Source: Cytophagaceae bacterium (GTDB lineage Bacteria > Bacteroidota > Bacteroidia > Cytophagales > Spirosomataceae). Taken from it: a stretch of DNA of 64,000 nucleotides. The translations under genes were made by a program, and so were the position numbers. Every line of letters begins with the position of its first letter. The stretch's first letter is position 1. The notes beneath the pieces were generated by a model. The model made no database searches and was not told the origin of the DNA. It worked only from the letters and a program-made list of their open reading frames with translations. The stretch lies in contig SXXW01000025.1 of the NCBI GenBank assembly GCA_005791165.1, positions 124,001 to 188,000 of the forward strand. Reading direction: 5' to 3'. Shown one piece after another: positions 44,825-53,214 of this stretch.

Positions 44825-46150
44825 TTATTTTTTAAAAAGTCCGTCGTTTAATGCATTTAAGGCATCATTTTTATGTTTTGCATCTACAAGTAAAGAAATA
44901 TTATGTTCGGATGCACCATAAGAGATCATTCGGATTGGAATACTTTTAATGGCATCCAATACTTTAATAGCAATACCTTCTTTATCTGCCCAAAAATTCC
45001 CTACGATGCAAATAATCACTTGGTCTTTATCCGGATTTTCCAATTCGGCAAATTCCCTCAAATCACTCATGATGGCGTCTAAATGGGTCGTTTGGTCGAT
45101 GGTCACAGAAACAGAAACCTCTGAAGTTGTGATCATATCCACGGGTGTTTTGTATTTTTCAAATACTTCAAAAACTCGTTTTAGAAACCCATAGGCATTC
45201 AACATTCGGGTGGAATGTATATAAATGGCTGTAATATTATCTTTAGCTGCAATAGCTTTAATTTCAATATCAGTCGATTTTTCAGAAATCAACGTACCAA
45301 ATGCCGTGGGCTCCATTGTGTTTTTTAATCGCACAGGAACACCCTTCATTTTAGCCGGTGTAATGGTACTTGGATGAAGAATTTTTGCTCCAAAATAAGC
45401 TAGCTCTGCTGCTTCAGCAAAAGATAATTCGCGGATTGGAAATGTATTCTTCACAATTCGAGGATCATTGTTGTGCATTCCATCGATGTCGGTCCAAATT
45501 TGTACCTCTTCGGCTTGGATAGCTCCGCCAATGAGGGATGCGGTATAATCGGAACCTCCACGCTTTAAATTGTCAACTTCCCCGGCAGGGTTTCTACAAA
45601 TAAATCCTTGGGTGATAAAAATTTGTTTTCCTTTATGTGGGGCTAATATTTCAGCAATGTTTTTTTCTATTTTCCACATGATGGGCTCATTGTCTTCATC
45701 GATCACCATGAAATCAAGCGCTGGCAAAAGCAATGAATCAACACCTTCTTCTTGTAGATAAGCTTCAAAAATTTGGGTCGACAAAAGCTCCCCTAAAGCC
45801 ACCATTTCCTTTTCTTCTTTGATGGAGTAAGGAGTGGTTTCGATCAACTTATTTATGAAATCAAACTCACGGTTGATAATTTCTTGACCTGCGCTTAGGC
45901 CTTTTTCTGTCAGAAATAACGCATGAATAAATGAATGATAATGTTCTTTTAAAAATGTGGCCTTAGCTTCCGCTTCAGCAATGTTATTTGTGATTACTGA
46001 CTCCGTGATGGATAATAAGGCATTAGTTGTGCCTGATAATGCTGAAAGCACCACAACTTTCGGTTGGCCATCCTCAGTGATGAGTTGGCGTATCGATTTC
46101 ATTCTCTCGGGCTTCCCAACGGAAGTTCCTCCAAATTTCCAAACTTGCAT
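44825..46150 (-). CDS. lysC: Aspartate kinase (monofunctional)
   Basis: First enzyme of the aspartate pathway to lysine, threonine and methionine. The 441-residue protein begins VWKFGGTSVGKPERM, contains GFICRNPAGEVDNLKRGGSDYTASLIG and ends with two ACT-type regulatory repeats (VDMITTSEVSVSVTID; IRMISYGASEHNISLLVD), implying feedback control by an end product. It has no fused homoserine dehydrogenase. It lies ten bases after ribH and three before serS. Confidence 0.96.
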   Translation of the reverse strand: MQVWKFGGTSVGKPERMKSIRQLITEDGQPKVVVLSALSGTTNALLSITESVITNNIAEAEAKATFLKEHYHSFIHALFLTEKGLSAGQEIINREFDFINKLIETTPYSIKEEKEMVALGELLSTQIFEAYLQEEGVDSLLLPALDFMVIDEDNEPIMWKIEKNIAEILAPHKGKQIFITQGFICRNPAGEVDNLKRGGSDYTASLIGGAIQAEEVQIWTDIDGMHNNDPRIVKNTFPIRELSFAEAAELAYFGAKILHPSTITPAKMKGVPVRLKNTMEPTAFGTLISEKSTDIEIKAIAAKDNITAIYIHSTRMLNAYGFLKRVFEVFEKYKTPVDMITTSEVSVSVTIDQTTHLDAIMSDLREFAELENPDKDQVIICIVGNFWADKEGIAIKVLDAIKSIPIRMISYGASEHNISLLVDAKHKNDALNALNDGLFKK

Positions 46151-46160
46151 ATCGTAAAAA

Positions 46161-46637
46161 TTAAAAAGCTAACATTTTTATGGCTGTAATAGCCGCTTCA
46201 TCTCCTTTATTTCCATGTTTTCCTCCCGCTCGGTCCATCGCTTGTTCTTGAGTATTCGGAGTTAATACACCAAAAATGACGGGTTTGTTAAATTTAATGC
46301 TCACCTCTGTGATTCCTTGGGCAACGGCCTGACAAATAAAATCAAAATGTTTTGTTTCCCCTTGAATCACACATCCCAAACAAATGACTGCGTCAACCTC
46401 TGGTTTTTGAGCCATCTTTTGAGCACCTAATGTCAATTCAAAACTTCCCGGTACCGATTGGCTAATAATATTTTTCTCTTGTGCCCCATGTTTTATTAAC
46501 GTTTCATAGGCCCCTGCATACAAGGAATTAGTCACCTCTTCGTTCCATTCAGAAACTAAAATGGCAAACTTTTTATGTTGAATTTCGGGTAATTTATTGG
46601 TGTGAAATTCGCTCAAATTTTTATTTGCTGATGACAT
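46161..46637 (-). CDS. ribH: 6,7-dimethyl-8-ribityllumazine synthase
   Basis: Penultimate enzyme of riboflavin synthesis; forms the icosahedral or pentameric lumazine synthase. The 158 residues hold FAILVSEWNEEVTNSLYAGA, VPGSFELTLGAQ, CLGCVIQGETKHFDFIC and GGKHGNKGDEAA, all typical. No other riboflavin gene and no FMN riboswitch is visible upstream; a hairpin lies between it and the TPR gene. It leads the operon ribH-lysC-serS. Confidence 0.97.
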   Translation of the reverse strand: MSSANKNLSEFHTNKLPEIQHKKFAILVSEWNEEVTNSLYAGAYETLIKHGAQEKNIISQSVPGSFELTLGAQKMAQKPEVDAVICLGCVIQGETKHFDFICQAVAQGITEVSIKFNKPVIFGVLTPNTQEQAMDRAGGKHGNKGDEAAITAIKMLAF

Positions 46638-46656
46638 ATTAATGGGATTAAAATAA

Positions 46657-46688
46657 TAAGGGATAAAAGCGTTTGCCCTTATCCCTTA
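46657..46688 (-). terminator. Hairpin between the TPR gene and ribH
   Basis: TAAGGGATAA (46657-46666) pairs perfectly with TTATCCCTTA (46679-46688) around a 12-base loop. On the minus strand it is followed by TTATTTTAAT, a modest U-tract. It would end the TPR transcript or attenuate entry into ribH-lysC-serS. Confidence 0.6.
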
Positions 46689-46707
46689 AAACATCATTCA
46701 TATTTTT

Positions 46708-47385
46708 TTATTCAGAGATAGAGCTTTCTAAAAGCGCTTTGTATTTTTTTGCAGGTACCGATTCAGCTGATTCAGGGAATTTATCCGTGATTTGCGAATA
46801 AGCATCTAGCGCTTCTTTTCCTTGTTTATTTGCTTCAAAAGCTAATGCTAATTTTAACAAATAGGTAGGAGTGAAAAACTTATTTGGTTTGTAATCTGCT
46901 GCTTTTTGATAATATTCAATAGCTTCTCCAAAAGATTTTTTCTCTGAATAAGCATCTCCAATTAATGAATATGCACGTGCCTGAACTAATAAATCAGAAC
47001 TGCTGAAGTTCTTTAATTTTTCGATTGCTTGGTCATATTTCCCTTGTTTCAACAAAGTAATTCCCAAATATAAATCAGATAAATTCTGGGTATTGCCTCC
47101 AAATTCATCAGAAATTTTGGCCATATCTTTAGCTGCTGCAGACAATGAATCAGATTCAAATGCGTAAACAGCTTTGTATAATTTCTTTTCACCCTCAACA
47201 TCCTGGGAATTTTTATACCATTGATAACCGAAAAATCCAGCAAAAATTGCGATTAAAATTACACCCGCTCCTAATGTGGTCGATTTATTTTTTTCAAAAA
47301 ATCCAGTCACTTTAGAAACTTCTTGTTGTAGTGCCTCTGGACTTTCAATCATTTCCATTACATCTTTTTTTTCTTTCTTTGCCAT
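46708..47385 (-). CDS. Membrane-anchored TPR protein (YfgM-like)
   Basis: A 225-residue protein with a charged cytoplasmic N-terminus, one membrane helix at about residues 36-55 (TTLGAGVILIAIFAGFFGYQW) and a C-terminal run of tetratricopeptide repeats (LYLGITLLKQGKYDQAIEKL, AYSLIGDAYSEKKSFGEAIE, YLLKLALAFEANKQGKEALD). The layout resembles YfgM, which sits next to the Sec translocon, but this is family analogy only. It stands alone on the minus strand, ending in a hairpin before ribH. Confidence 0.8.
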   Translation of the reverse strand: MAKKEKKDVMEMIESPEALQQEVSKVTGFFEKNKSTTLGAGVILIAIFAGFFGYQWYKNSQDVEGEKKLYKAVYAFESDSLSAAAKDMAKISDEFGGNTQNLSDLYLGITLLKQGKYDQAIEKLKNFSSSDLLVQARAYSLIGDAYSEKKSFGEAIEYYQKAADYKPNKFFTPTYLLKLALAFEANKQGKEALDAYSQITDKFPESAESVPAKKYKALLESSISE

Positions 47386-47579
47386 AATAATCCTGTTACA
47401 GGAATCTAAATTAACGCTCTTTTATATTTGAATAGCTAATATGTTTTAGGAAGCTAACTCAAAGGACTGCAAAATTATAAAATCTCTTCCATTTTTATCA
47501 ATATTAATGGAATCTTTTGCGTTTTATTTTATCTGATATTAGTAATTTGCCTATTATTTATTTGAAATTAAATTATTAG

Positions 47580-49145
47580 ATGTCATTCAACCGCCAAGAG
47601 CAATTCAAAAAATTAGCCGATTCATATGATATTTGTGTGATCGGTGGCGGGGCTACGGGAGCCGGAGTTGCTTTAGACGCAACTTTACGTGGCTACAAAG
47701 TGATTGTCATTGAACGGGGTGATTTCGCCTCGCAAACTTCCTCTAAATCGACTAAATTAGTGCATGGTGGCGTTCGCTATTTGGAGCAGGCCGTTAAAAA
47801 TTTGGATTGGCAACAATTTAAAATGGTCTATAAAGCGCTTCATGAGCGAAAAATCATGCTTCAAAATGCACCTCATCTAGCTCATCCCTTGGCATTATTA
47901 ACTCCTTGTTATTCTTGGTTTGACCAAGCCTATTACCGGATTGGCATGTGGCTGTATGACAAAATTGCGGGTGCTACAAATTTAAAGGATTCAAGAGGCT
48001 TAAATAAAAAAGAAATTCAAAAGGAGGTTCCTGCTTTAAATTTGAAAAAAATTGTCGGTGGTATTTTATACTACGATGGCCAAATGAATGACGCTCGGTA
48101 TGCCTTGTCGATTTTGCAGGAGGCAGAAAGGTTAGGGGCCACAGTTTTGAATTACGCAGAATTGTGTTCGTTTATTTCTAGCGATGAAAGTTTAAAAATA
48201 AAGGAAGTTCATGGAAAGGATTTAATTGGAAATAAAGAATTTCAATTCAATGTTCGAGCTGTTGTTAATGCTACGGGTCCCTTTACTGATAAAATTAGGA
48301 AGTTGGCAAACCCAAATCTGCAAGAAAGAATGAAGGTGAGTCGGGGAGCTCATATTGTTTTAGAAAAGAAATTTTGGCCGGGAGATACAGCTTTATTGAT
48401 ACCAAAAACGGACGATGGCCGTGTTGTATTTTTATTGCCTTGGTGTGGATATGTGTTAGTCGGTACGACAGATGATGCGGATAAATTATCTGAAAATCCC
48501 ATTATATTCGACGAGGAGAAGACTTATTTGCTTGAATATTTCAATCGGTTTGCCTTGGAAAAAGCAAGCCTATCTGATATAAAAGCGGGGTTTGTGGGCC
48601 TTAGACCTTTATTGCAAGTCCAACTTCAGACGGCTCTGCAGACAGATACCAAATCACTTGTTCGTGATCATGAGGTGGAGGTGGACCGCAGAAGTAAATT
48701 GGTCAGTATTATGGGCGGCAAGTGGACCACTTATCGAATCATGGCGGAAGACACCATGGATATTTTAGAAACGGAAGTTTTGCATGTCCCCAAATCTCCA
48801 TGCTTGACTAAAAATCATCCGATCATGGGGGGTGATCAATTTGATGTAGACCTATTTCTTAACTCGTCAATTTTGAATTTGGAAACGCGCAGACATTTAT
48901 ATGAAACCTATGGTTCATTGGCCCCGAAGGTGATTGACTTTTGTCAGAATATACCGAAAGGCACTGAATTAATTGTGGAAGGTCTCCCTTATATGAAAGG
49001 CGAAATTGATTATTTGAAAAAACACGAAATGGCAACTTGCTGGGATGATGTGGTCAACCGGCGCTGGGGTATTGGGTTGCGCGATGAGGCATTGGGCAGG
49101 AAACTTGAGGACATAAAAAAAGAGGCTTTCGCCTCTATTTCTTAA
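47580..49145 (+). CDS. glpD: Glycerol-3-phosphate dehydrogenase (quinone-linked)
   Basis: FAD enzyme at the inner membrane oxidising glycerol-3-phosphate to dihydroxyacetone phosphate and passing electrons to quinone. The 521 residues have the FAD motif VIGGGATGAGVALDA, the family stretch SSKSTKLVHGGVRYLEQ, and IMGGKWTTYRIMAED near residue 380. It completes the glycerol route begun by glpF-glpK. The 3' end encodes a hairpin that looks like a terminator for the convergent DUF2795 gene; the two stops share TTAA. Confidence 0.96.
   Translation: MSFNRQEQFKKLADSYDICVIGGGATGAGVALDATLRGYKVIVIERGDFASQTSSKSTKLVHGGVRYLEQAVKNLDWQQFKMVYKALHERKIMLQNAPHLAHPLALLTPCYSWFDQAYYRIGMWLYDKIAGATNLKDSRGLNKKEIQKEVPALNLKKIVGGILYYDGQMNDARYALSILQEAERLGATVLNYAELCSFISSDESLKIKEVHGKDLIGNKEFQFNVRAVVNATGPFTDKIRKLANPNLQERMKVSRGAHIVLEKKFWPGDTALLIPKTDDGRVVFLLPWCGYVLVGTTDDADKLSENPIIFDEEKTYLLEYFNRFALEKASLSDIKAGFVGLRPLLQVQLQTALQTDTKSLVRDHEVEVDRRSKLVSIMGGKWTTYRIMAEDTMDILETEVLHVPKSPCLTKNHPIMGGDQFDVDLFLNSSILNLETRRHLYETYGSLAPKVIDFCQNIPKGTELIVEGLPYMKGEIDYLKKHEMATCWDDVVNRRWGIGLRDEALGRKLEDIKKEAFASIS
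49115..49136 (-). terminator. Intrinsic terminator for the DUF2795 gene, inside the end of glpD
   Basis: Read on the minus strand: AGAGGC, GAAA tetraloop, GCCTCT, then a run of T (49120 down to 49115). A six-base-pair stem closed by a GNRA loop and followed by a U-tract is a compact intrinsic terminator. It overlaps the last codons of glpD on the other strand. Confidence 0.65.
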
Positions 49146-49363
49146 TATTCATCTTCATTAAAGAAGAAATCGTCTTTGGTGGGATAATCAGGCCAAATTT
49201 CTTCGATACTTTCGAAAGGTTGTCCGTCATCTTCTAATTCTTGTAGATTTTCAACCACCTCTAAAGGAGATCCTGTACGGATGGCAAAATCAATTAATTC
49301 ATCTTTTGAAGCAGGCCAAGGGGCATCTTCTAAATAGGAGGCTAGTTCTAGTGTCCAATACAT
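49142..49363 (-). CDS. DUF2795 small acidic protein
   Basis: A 73-residue acidic protein with the DUF2795 pattern: LASYLEDAPWPASKDELIDFAIRTG followed by VVENLQELEDDGQPFESIEEIWPDYP. The domain is short and widespread, of unknown function. The high Asp/Glu and Trp content is normal for the family. It is monocistronic, with an intrinsic terminator just beyond its stop within glpD. Confidence 0.82.
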   Translation of the reverse strand: MYWTLELASYLEDAPWPASKDELIDFAIRTGSPLEVVENLQELEDDGQPFESIEEIWPDYPTKDDFFFNEDEY

Positions 49364-49519
49364 AGGATATAAATTTATGCTTAAAACTTATTATTGAAAA
49401 TTATTTCTAAATTTTGTACTCCGAATTGAAATTACTTCGCTTCGGTTTGCAAAAGTAAAATAAAAAAATATTTATAAAAGATTTATTTTTTAAATTTTAA
49501 ATAAATATAAAATAAGTGC

Positions 49520-49536
49520 CAAATTGGCCCAATTTG
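49520..49536. promoter_or_regulatory. 17-bp palindrome just upstream of cutC
   Basis: CAAATTGG (49520-49527) and CCAATTTG (49529-49536) flank one C. The element ends 10 bases before the cutC ATG, overlapping the ribosome-binding area. It could be an operator or an mRNA fold blocking translation. The surrounding 180-base gap is otherwise very AT-rich with no gene. Confidence 0.45.
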
Positions 49537-49546
49537 AGATATTAAT

Positions 49547-50302
49547 ATGGAGAAAAATCCGGGTGTACAAGTAGAAGTTTGTGCCTATTCATACATTTCT
49601 TGCTTGGCTGCAGATCGTGCGGGTGCAAATCGTGTCGAATTATGTGCGTCACCTTGGGATGGGGGGACAACTCCTTCAGGGGGCTTATTGAGCCAAGTAT
49701 TATCGCAAACTAATATAGAGGTTCATGCGATGCTTAGGCCACGCGGGGGGGATTTCTGTTATGACTCCCATGAAAAAGATACGATGGAAGCGGAAGCCAT
49801 TGCATTAATTGAATCAGGGGTCCACGGTCTTGTTTTGGGTGCTTTGCTTCCAAATGGCGAAATAGATTATGCATTTATAGATCGAATTCGCAAGGCGACG
49901 GGAACCATACCTTTAACATTTCACCGTGCGATCGATGTTTCTAAAGAACCAATATTAGTCATGGAGGCGTTGATTTCGTTGGGATTTACACGGATATTAA
50001 CTTCGGGTCAGCGTGACCAAGCGCTTGATGGTATTTTAAATATTGCCCAAATGGTCCAAGCGTCAAATGCTCGTATTGAAATCATGGCGGGCAGTGGAGT
50101 TCATCCTGATAATTGCCAAGAATTCTTGCAAATTGGCGTAGATGCCATTCACTTAAGTGCTAGAGCCATGAAAGATTCCCAAATGGAGTATAGGAGACCC
50201 AACATTTCCATGGGTGGAATTCCAGGAATATCCGAATTTGAAATTATGTATGCTAGCGAAGAATTAATCCGCAAAACCGTAAACAAGGTTAGCGAATATT
50301 AA
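49547..50302 (+). CDS. cutC: CutC-family protein (copper homeostasis, putative)
   Basis: A 251-residue TIM-barrel protein with the CutC signature: VEVCAYSYISCLAADRAGANRVELCA, LRPRGGDFCYD, LTFHRAIDVSKEP, RILTSGQRDQALDG and IMAGSGVHPDNC. The name comes from copper sensitivity in E. coli; the biochemical role is disputed. A palindrome lies directly upstream of the ATG. The stop shares TTAA with the stop of ftsZ. Confidence 0.93.
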   Translation: MEKNPGVQVEVCAYSYISCLAADRAGANRVELCASPWDGGTTPSGGLLSQVLSQTNIEVHAMLRPRGGDFCYDSHEKDTMEAEAIALIESGVHGLVLGALLPNGEIDYAFIDRIRKATGTIPLTFHRAIDVSKEPILVMEALISLGFTRILTSGQRDQALDGILNIAQMVQASNARIEIMAGSGVHPDNCQEFLQIGVDAIHLSARAMKDSQMEYRRPNISMGGIPGISEFEIMYASEELIRKTVNKVSEY

Positions 50303-51588
50303 TCTTCATAAAGCGCTAATTCGATCCAACGATCTTGAGGAACTGTTCTCAAATCATACAATGGGACCTTATTTCTTTGGTAGGCAGGAATGGCAAAATC
50401 TTTTTCAGAAGGTCCACCATTTTTGTATAGGTCGACTAGTTTAGCAAATCGAACTACCTCATTTTCTATGTCAACTGTCTGACCTGCAGATCCATAGTCG
50501 TCAAAATCAAATTTATCTCCAGCTTGTAAAACGGATGCCTGGGTACCCTGCTTATATCCTTCGGTACTTCCTCGGTGAAACTTATCTAGGTCATCATTTT
50601 CGTGTTCAAAACCTGCGGCAATCACAGTTAAGTAAAGATCGTCTTGTAAATCTTCGTCCGTTGATATACCAAACTTGATCATATCGGCTTGCTCACTAAT
50701 CCTGGCTTGCAAATACTCAACGATGATATCTTGTTCACTCATGACTAAGTCTCTCTTACTACTAGTTGAGACCGTTACTAAAATTCTTTTTGCTCCTTTA
50801 ATTTCTTGCGAATTAAGCAATGGAGATTCTAACGCATCTGAAATAGCCATTAAAGCCCTTTCTTCTCCTTGGCCTAAGGCTGAACTCATCATCGCTTGAC
50901 CTGCATTTTTCAATACCTTCTTAACATCCATAAAGTCCGTATTGACATCACCTGGTTTTGCGATCACATCAACTACACTTTTTACTGCCTTTGCAAGCAC
51001 ATCATCCGCCTTGGAGAATGCATCTTTTAAGGCTAAATCTTTATGGATTTCAGCTAATTTATCATTCATGACTACCAATACGGTGTCACAATAAGTTTTA
51101 AGTTCTTCAATTCCCTTTAAGGCATAATTTATTTTCTCTTTCCCCTCCCACTTATAAGGTGCTGTTACTATACCGACGGTCAAAAGCCCTTTTTCACGAG
51201 CTAATTGCGCTATTACTGGAGCTGCACCCGTTCCTGTACCTCCACCCATTCCAGCTGTTATGAATACCATTTCAGTTTCATCAGTCAAAACTTTACTAAG
51301 CTCTTCTTTACTTTCGATGGCAGCTTGTCGGCCTACCTCAGGATCCGTTCCCGCACCTAAACCTTGATTTCCAAGTTTAATTTTTGTTTTGACAGAATTG
51401 GATGCCAAGGCTTGTGAATCGGTATTGCAGATAATTAAATCGGCACCTTTAATGTGCAGCTTATCCATGTGGCGTACGGCATTAGAGCCACCTCCTCCAA
51501 TTCCAATAACTTTGATGATTGACTTAAACGAAGATTCGGGAACTATTTCCATATTATGATCAAAGAAAGAAGGATTCAAGTTATTCAT
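50299..51588 (-). CDS. ftsZ: FtsZ-family tubulin-like GTPase, possibly a second copy
   Basis: A 429-residue tubulin-like GTPase. N-terminal VIGIGGGGSNAV, the GTP signature GMGGGTGTGAAPVIA and the T7 loop NTDFMDVKKVL with the catalytic acidic residues are intact, so polymerisation and GTP hydrolysis are expected. Two things are unusual. It lies outside a division-wall cluster, 40 bases behind an M28 peptidase gene. Its tail after PAYQRNKVPLYDL ends in RWIELALYED and lacks the usual Bacteroidota C-terminal peptide (FLHDNVD-like) that binds FtsA. A paralogue besides the main FtsZ is therefore plausible. Confidence 0.9.
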   Translation of the reverse strand: MNNLNPSFFDHNMEIVPESSFKSIIKVIGIGGGGSNAVRHMDKLHIKGADLIICNTDSQALASNSVKTKIKLGNQGLGAGTDPEVGRQAAIESKEELSKVLTDETEMVFITAGMGGGTGTGAAPVIAQLAREKGLLTVGIVTAPYKWEGKEKINYALKGIEELKTYCDTVLVVMNDKLAEIHKDLALKDAFSKADDVLAKAVKSVVDVIAKPGDVNTDFMDVKKVLKNAGQAMMSSALGQGEERALMAISDALESPLLNSQEIKGAKRILVTVSTSSKRDLVMSEQDIIVEYLQARISEQADMIKFGISTDEDLQDDLYLTVIAAGFEHENDDLDKFHRGSTEGYKQGTQASVLQAGDKFDFDDYGSAGQTVDIENEVVRFAKLVDLYKNGGPSEKDFAIPAYQRNKVPLYDLRTVPQDRWIELALYED

Positions 51589-51628
51589 ATTTTTAAAAAG
51601 CTTGTCATATATATTAAAAAATTATTCA

Positions 51629-53116
51629 TCAATCGTTGCCCCAGCGCCACTCATTGCCTAATTCTAATTCCCTCCTGAGATTTTCTTTGATGAAAAAATC
51701 ACGTGTAGAATAGAAGTCAAGTCGTTTGGCAGGAAAATTATTTGTGTTTGCCATACCATAGAGTAACATGGCTGTATACTTTACTGTGTTTTCCATTTCT
51801 TTTTTATTGACTAAGTCAAACACGTCACAATCGGCGTGATAGCAGTCCAAAACACTTTTCTGTAATTTTCCCATTGGGGCACTAGCAGGAATTCCTTCGA
51901 GCAAAAATGATTGATGATCTGAATGTAAACCGGCGGAATTCTCAAGTTCATTCGCGAATTTTTCGTCGATGGATTTAATCTTGTCCCCAATTTCTTTTAA
52001 TAATGGCATGAGTTCTTTTCTTCCTCCCCCATTAAATCCGTGCACATTATTTGTCATGTCTAAATTGATCATGTAAACAATTTGGTCTATGTCACCCGAT
52101 TTTTTTGCTCGTTCTATGTAGGCTTTCGAGCCCAACAATCCACCTTCTTCTCCCATAAACGCAACAAATTCAATGGTGCGCTTACTTTTTAAACCCAATG
52201 CTTTGAAGGTTCTGGCGATATCAATCACCGAAAATGAACCAATTCCATTGTCGATGGCCCCTGTCGCTAAATCCCATGAATCTAAATGGCCGCCGATAAT
52301 AATTTTTTCATGTTTGTATTTTCGATTATCCCCCTTTAATGTAGCTACTACATTTCTAGCTTTAATCGGTTGGCTGACATTGTGCATCTCAATTAACCCC
52401 AATAAACCAGGTTGGTCTTTTAGCCATTTTCTGATTTCAATCCCGCTTTCATAAGATACACAAACAGCAGGAATGGAAATCAAATTCCCAGTTACTGATG
52501 CTGTTCCCGTCAATAAAACTTGGCCTTTCACGCTGTTGGAAAATATAACGCCAATCGCACCATATTGTATGGCAAGAGCTGTTTTTTCGGATCGATGTAA
52601 ATTTTTTGTTCCTGGCGCGGCATCTAATAAACCGATATTAGCTAAAACGACCTTGCCTTTTATCCATTCCTTTTTGGATTCAAAATCGGCATCTAGTCCA
52701 TTGCCCACATCCACGATGGTTCCTTGAATGTTCGCCTCTACGGGAGTCATTGCAAGTGAAACTACTTGGATTTCCCTGAAGTCATCTGATTTTGGGGGTG
52801 CGACGGATAAGGTTACGGTGTCTCTAGCCCATGCTTCAACTTGAAATCCTTGATATTTTACGTCGCGAAATCCATAATCTTTGAACATTTTGTAGACGTA
52901 CTCTTCTGCTTTTTTACCTTGAGGACTTCCCGTTAATCGATGGCCTATTTTTGCACATGCATCACCTAATGTTGTATAGGCCTTTGAGTTATTTTCAACC
53001 TCCTCTTTAATTCGTTTGAATACATCCTCAAGACTTTCTTCCCCACCTAAAGGGGTCGAACTTGTGGAAACTAACAAAACAGAAAGTGAGAGAAATAAAG
53101 TAAAAATTCTTTTCAT
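51629..53116 (-). CDS. Exported M28-family zinc metallopeptidase with PA domain
   Basis: A 495-residue exopeptidase with signal peptide (TLFLSLSVLLVSTSS), a protease-associated insert (about residues 130-240) and an M28 catalytic domain. The two-zinc ligands are visible in order: His and Asp in GGHLDSWD and GAIDNG, catalytic Glu-Glu in MGEEGG, Asp in NLDM and His in HSDHQSF. It resembles carboxypeptidase Q-like enzymes. ftsZ follows 40 bases downstream on the same strand with no visible terminator. A TACCTTTG -7 element lies upstream. Confidence 0.9.
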   Translation of the reverse strand: MKRIFTLFLSLSVLLVSTSSTPLGGEESLEDVFKRIKEEVENNSKAYTTLGDACAKIGHRLTGSPQGKKAEEYVYKMFKDYGFRDVKYQGFQVEAWARDTVTLSVAPPKSDDFREIQVVSLAMTPVEANIQGTIVDVGNGLDADFESKKEWIKGKVVLANIGLLDAAPGTKNLHRSEKTALAIQYGAIGVIFSNSVKGQVLLTGTASVTGNLISIPAVCVSYESGIEIRKWLKDQPGLLGLIEMHNVSQPIKARNVVATLKGDNRKYKHEKIIIGGHLDSWDLATGAIDNGIGSFSVIDIARTFKALGLKSKRTIEFVAFMGEEGGLLGSKAYIERAKKSGDIDQIVYMINLDMTNNVHGFNGGGRKELMPLLKEIGDKIKSIDEKFANELENSAGLHSDHQSFLLEGIPASAPMGKLQKSVLDCYHADCDVFDLVNKKEMENTVKYTAMLLYGMANTNNFPAKRLDFYSTRDFFIKENLRRELELGNEWRWGND

Positions 53117-53179
53117 AGGTTGATGGATAGAACCGGGTTAGAAACCTTTTAGAAAATTAGTTTTTTTTCAGTAAAATAC

Positions 53180-53187
53180 CAAAGGTA
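53180..53187 (-). promoter_or_regulatory. Predicted -7 element of the M28 peptidase gene
   Basis: Minus-strand bases read TACCTTTG, matching TAnnTTTG. Transcription would start near 53173, about 57 bases before the ATG. No -33 element was evident. Confidence 0.38.
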
Positions 53188-53214
53188 AAAGCGATAAGAT
53201 GGATATAATTTATC

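Noticed and set aside
47423-47430. TATATTTG on the plus strand upstream of glpD
   Set aside because: A good -7 match, but with no -33 partner and about 150 bases from the start; not strong enough to list as a promoter.
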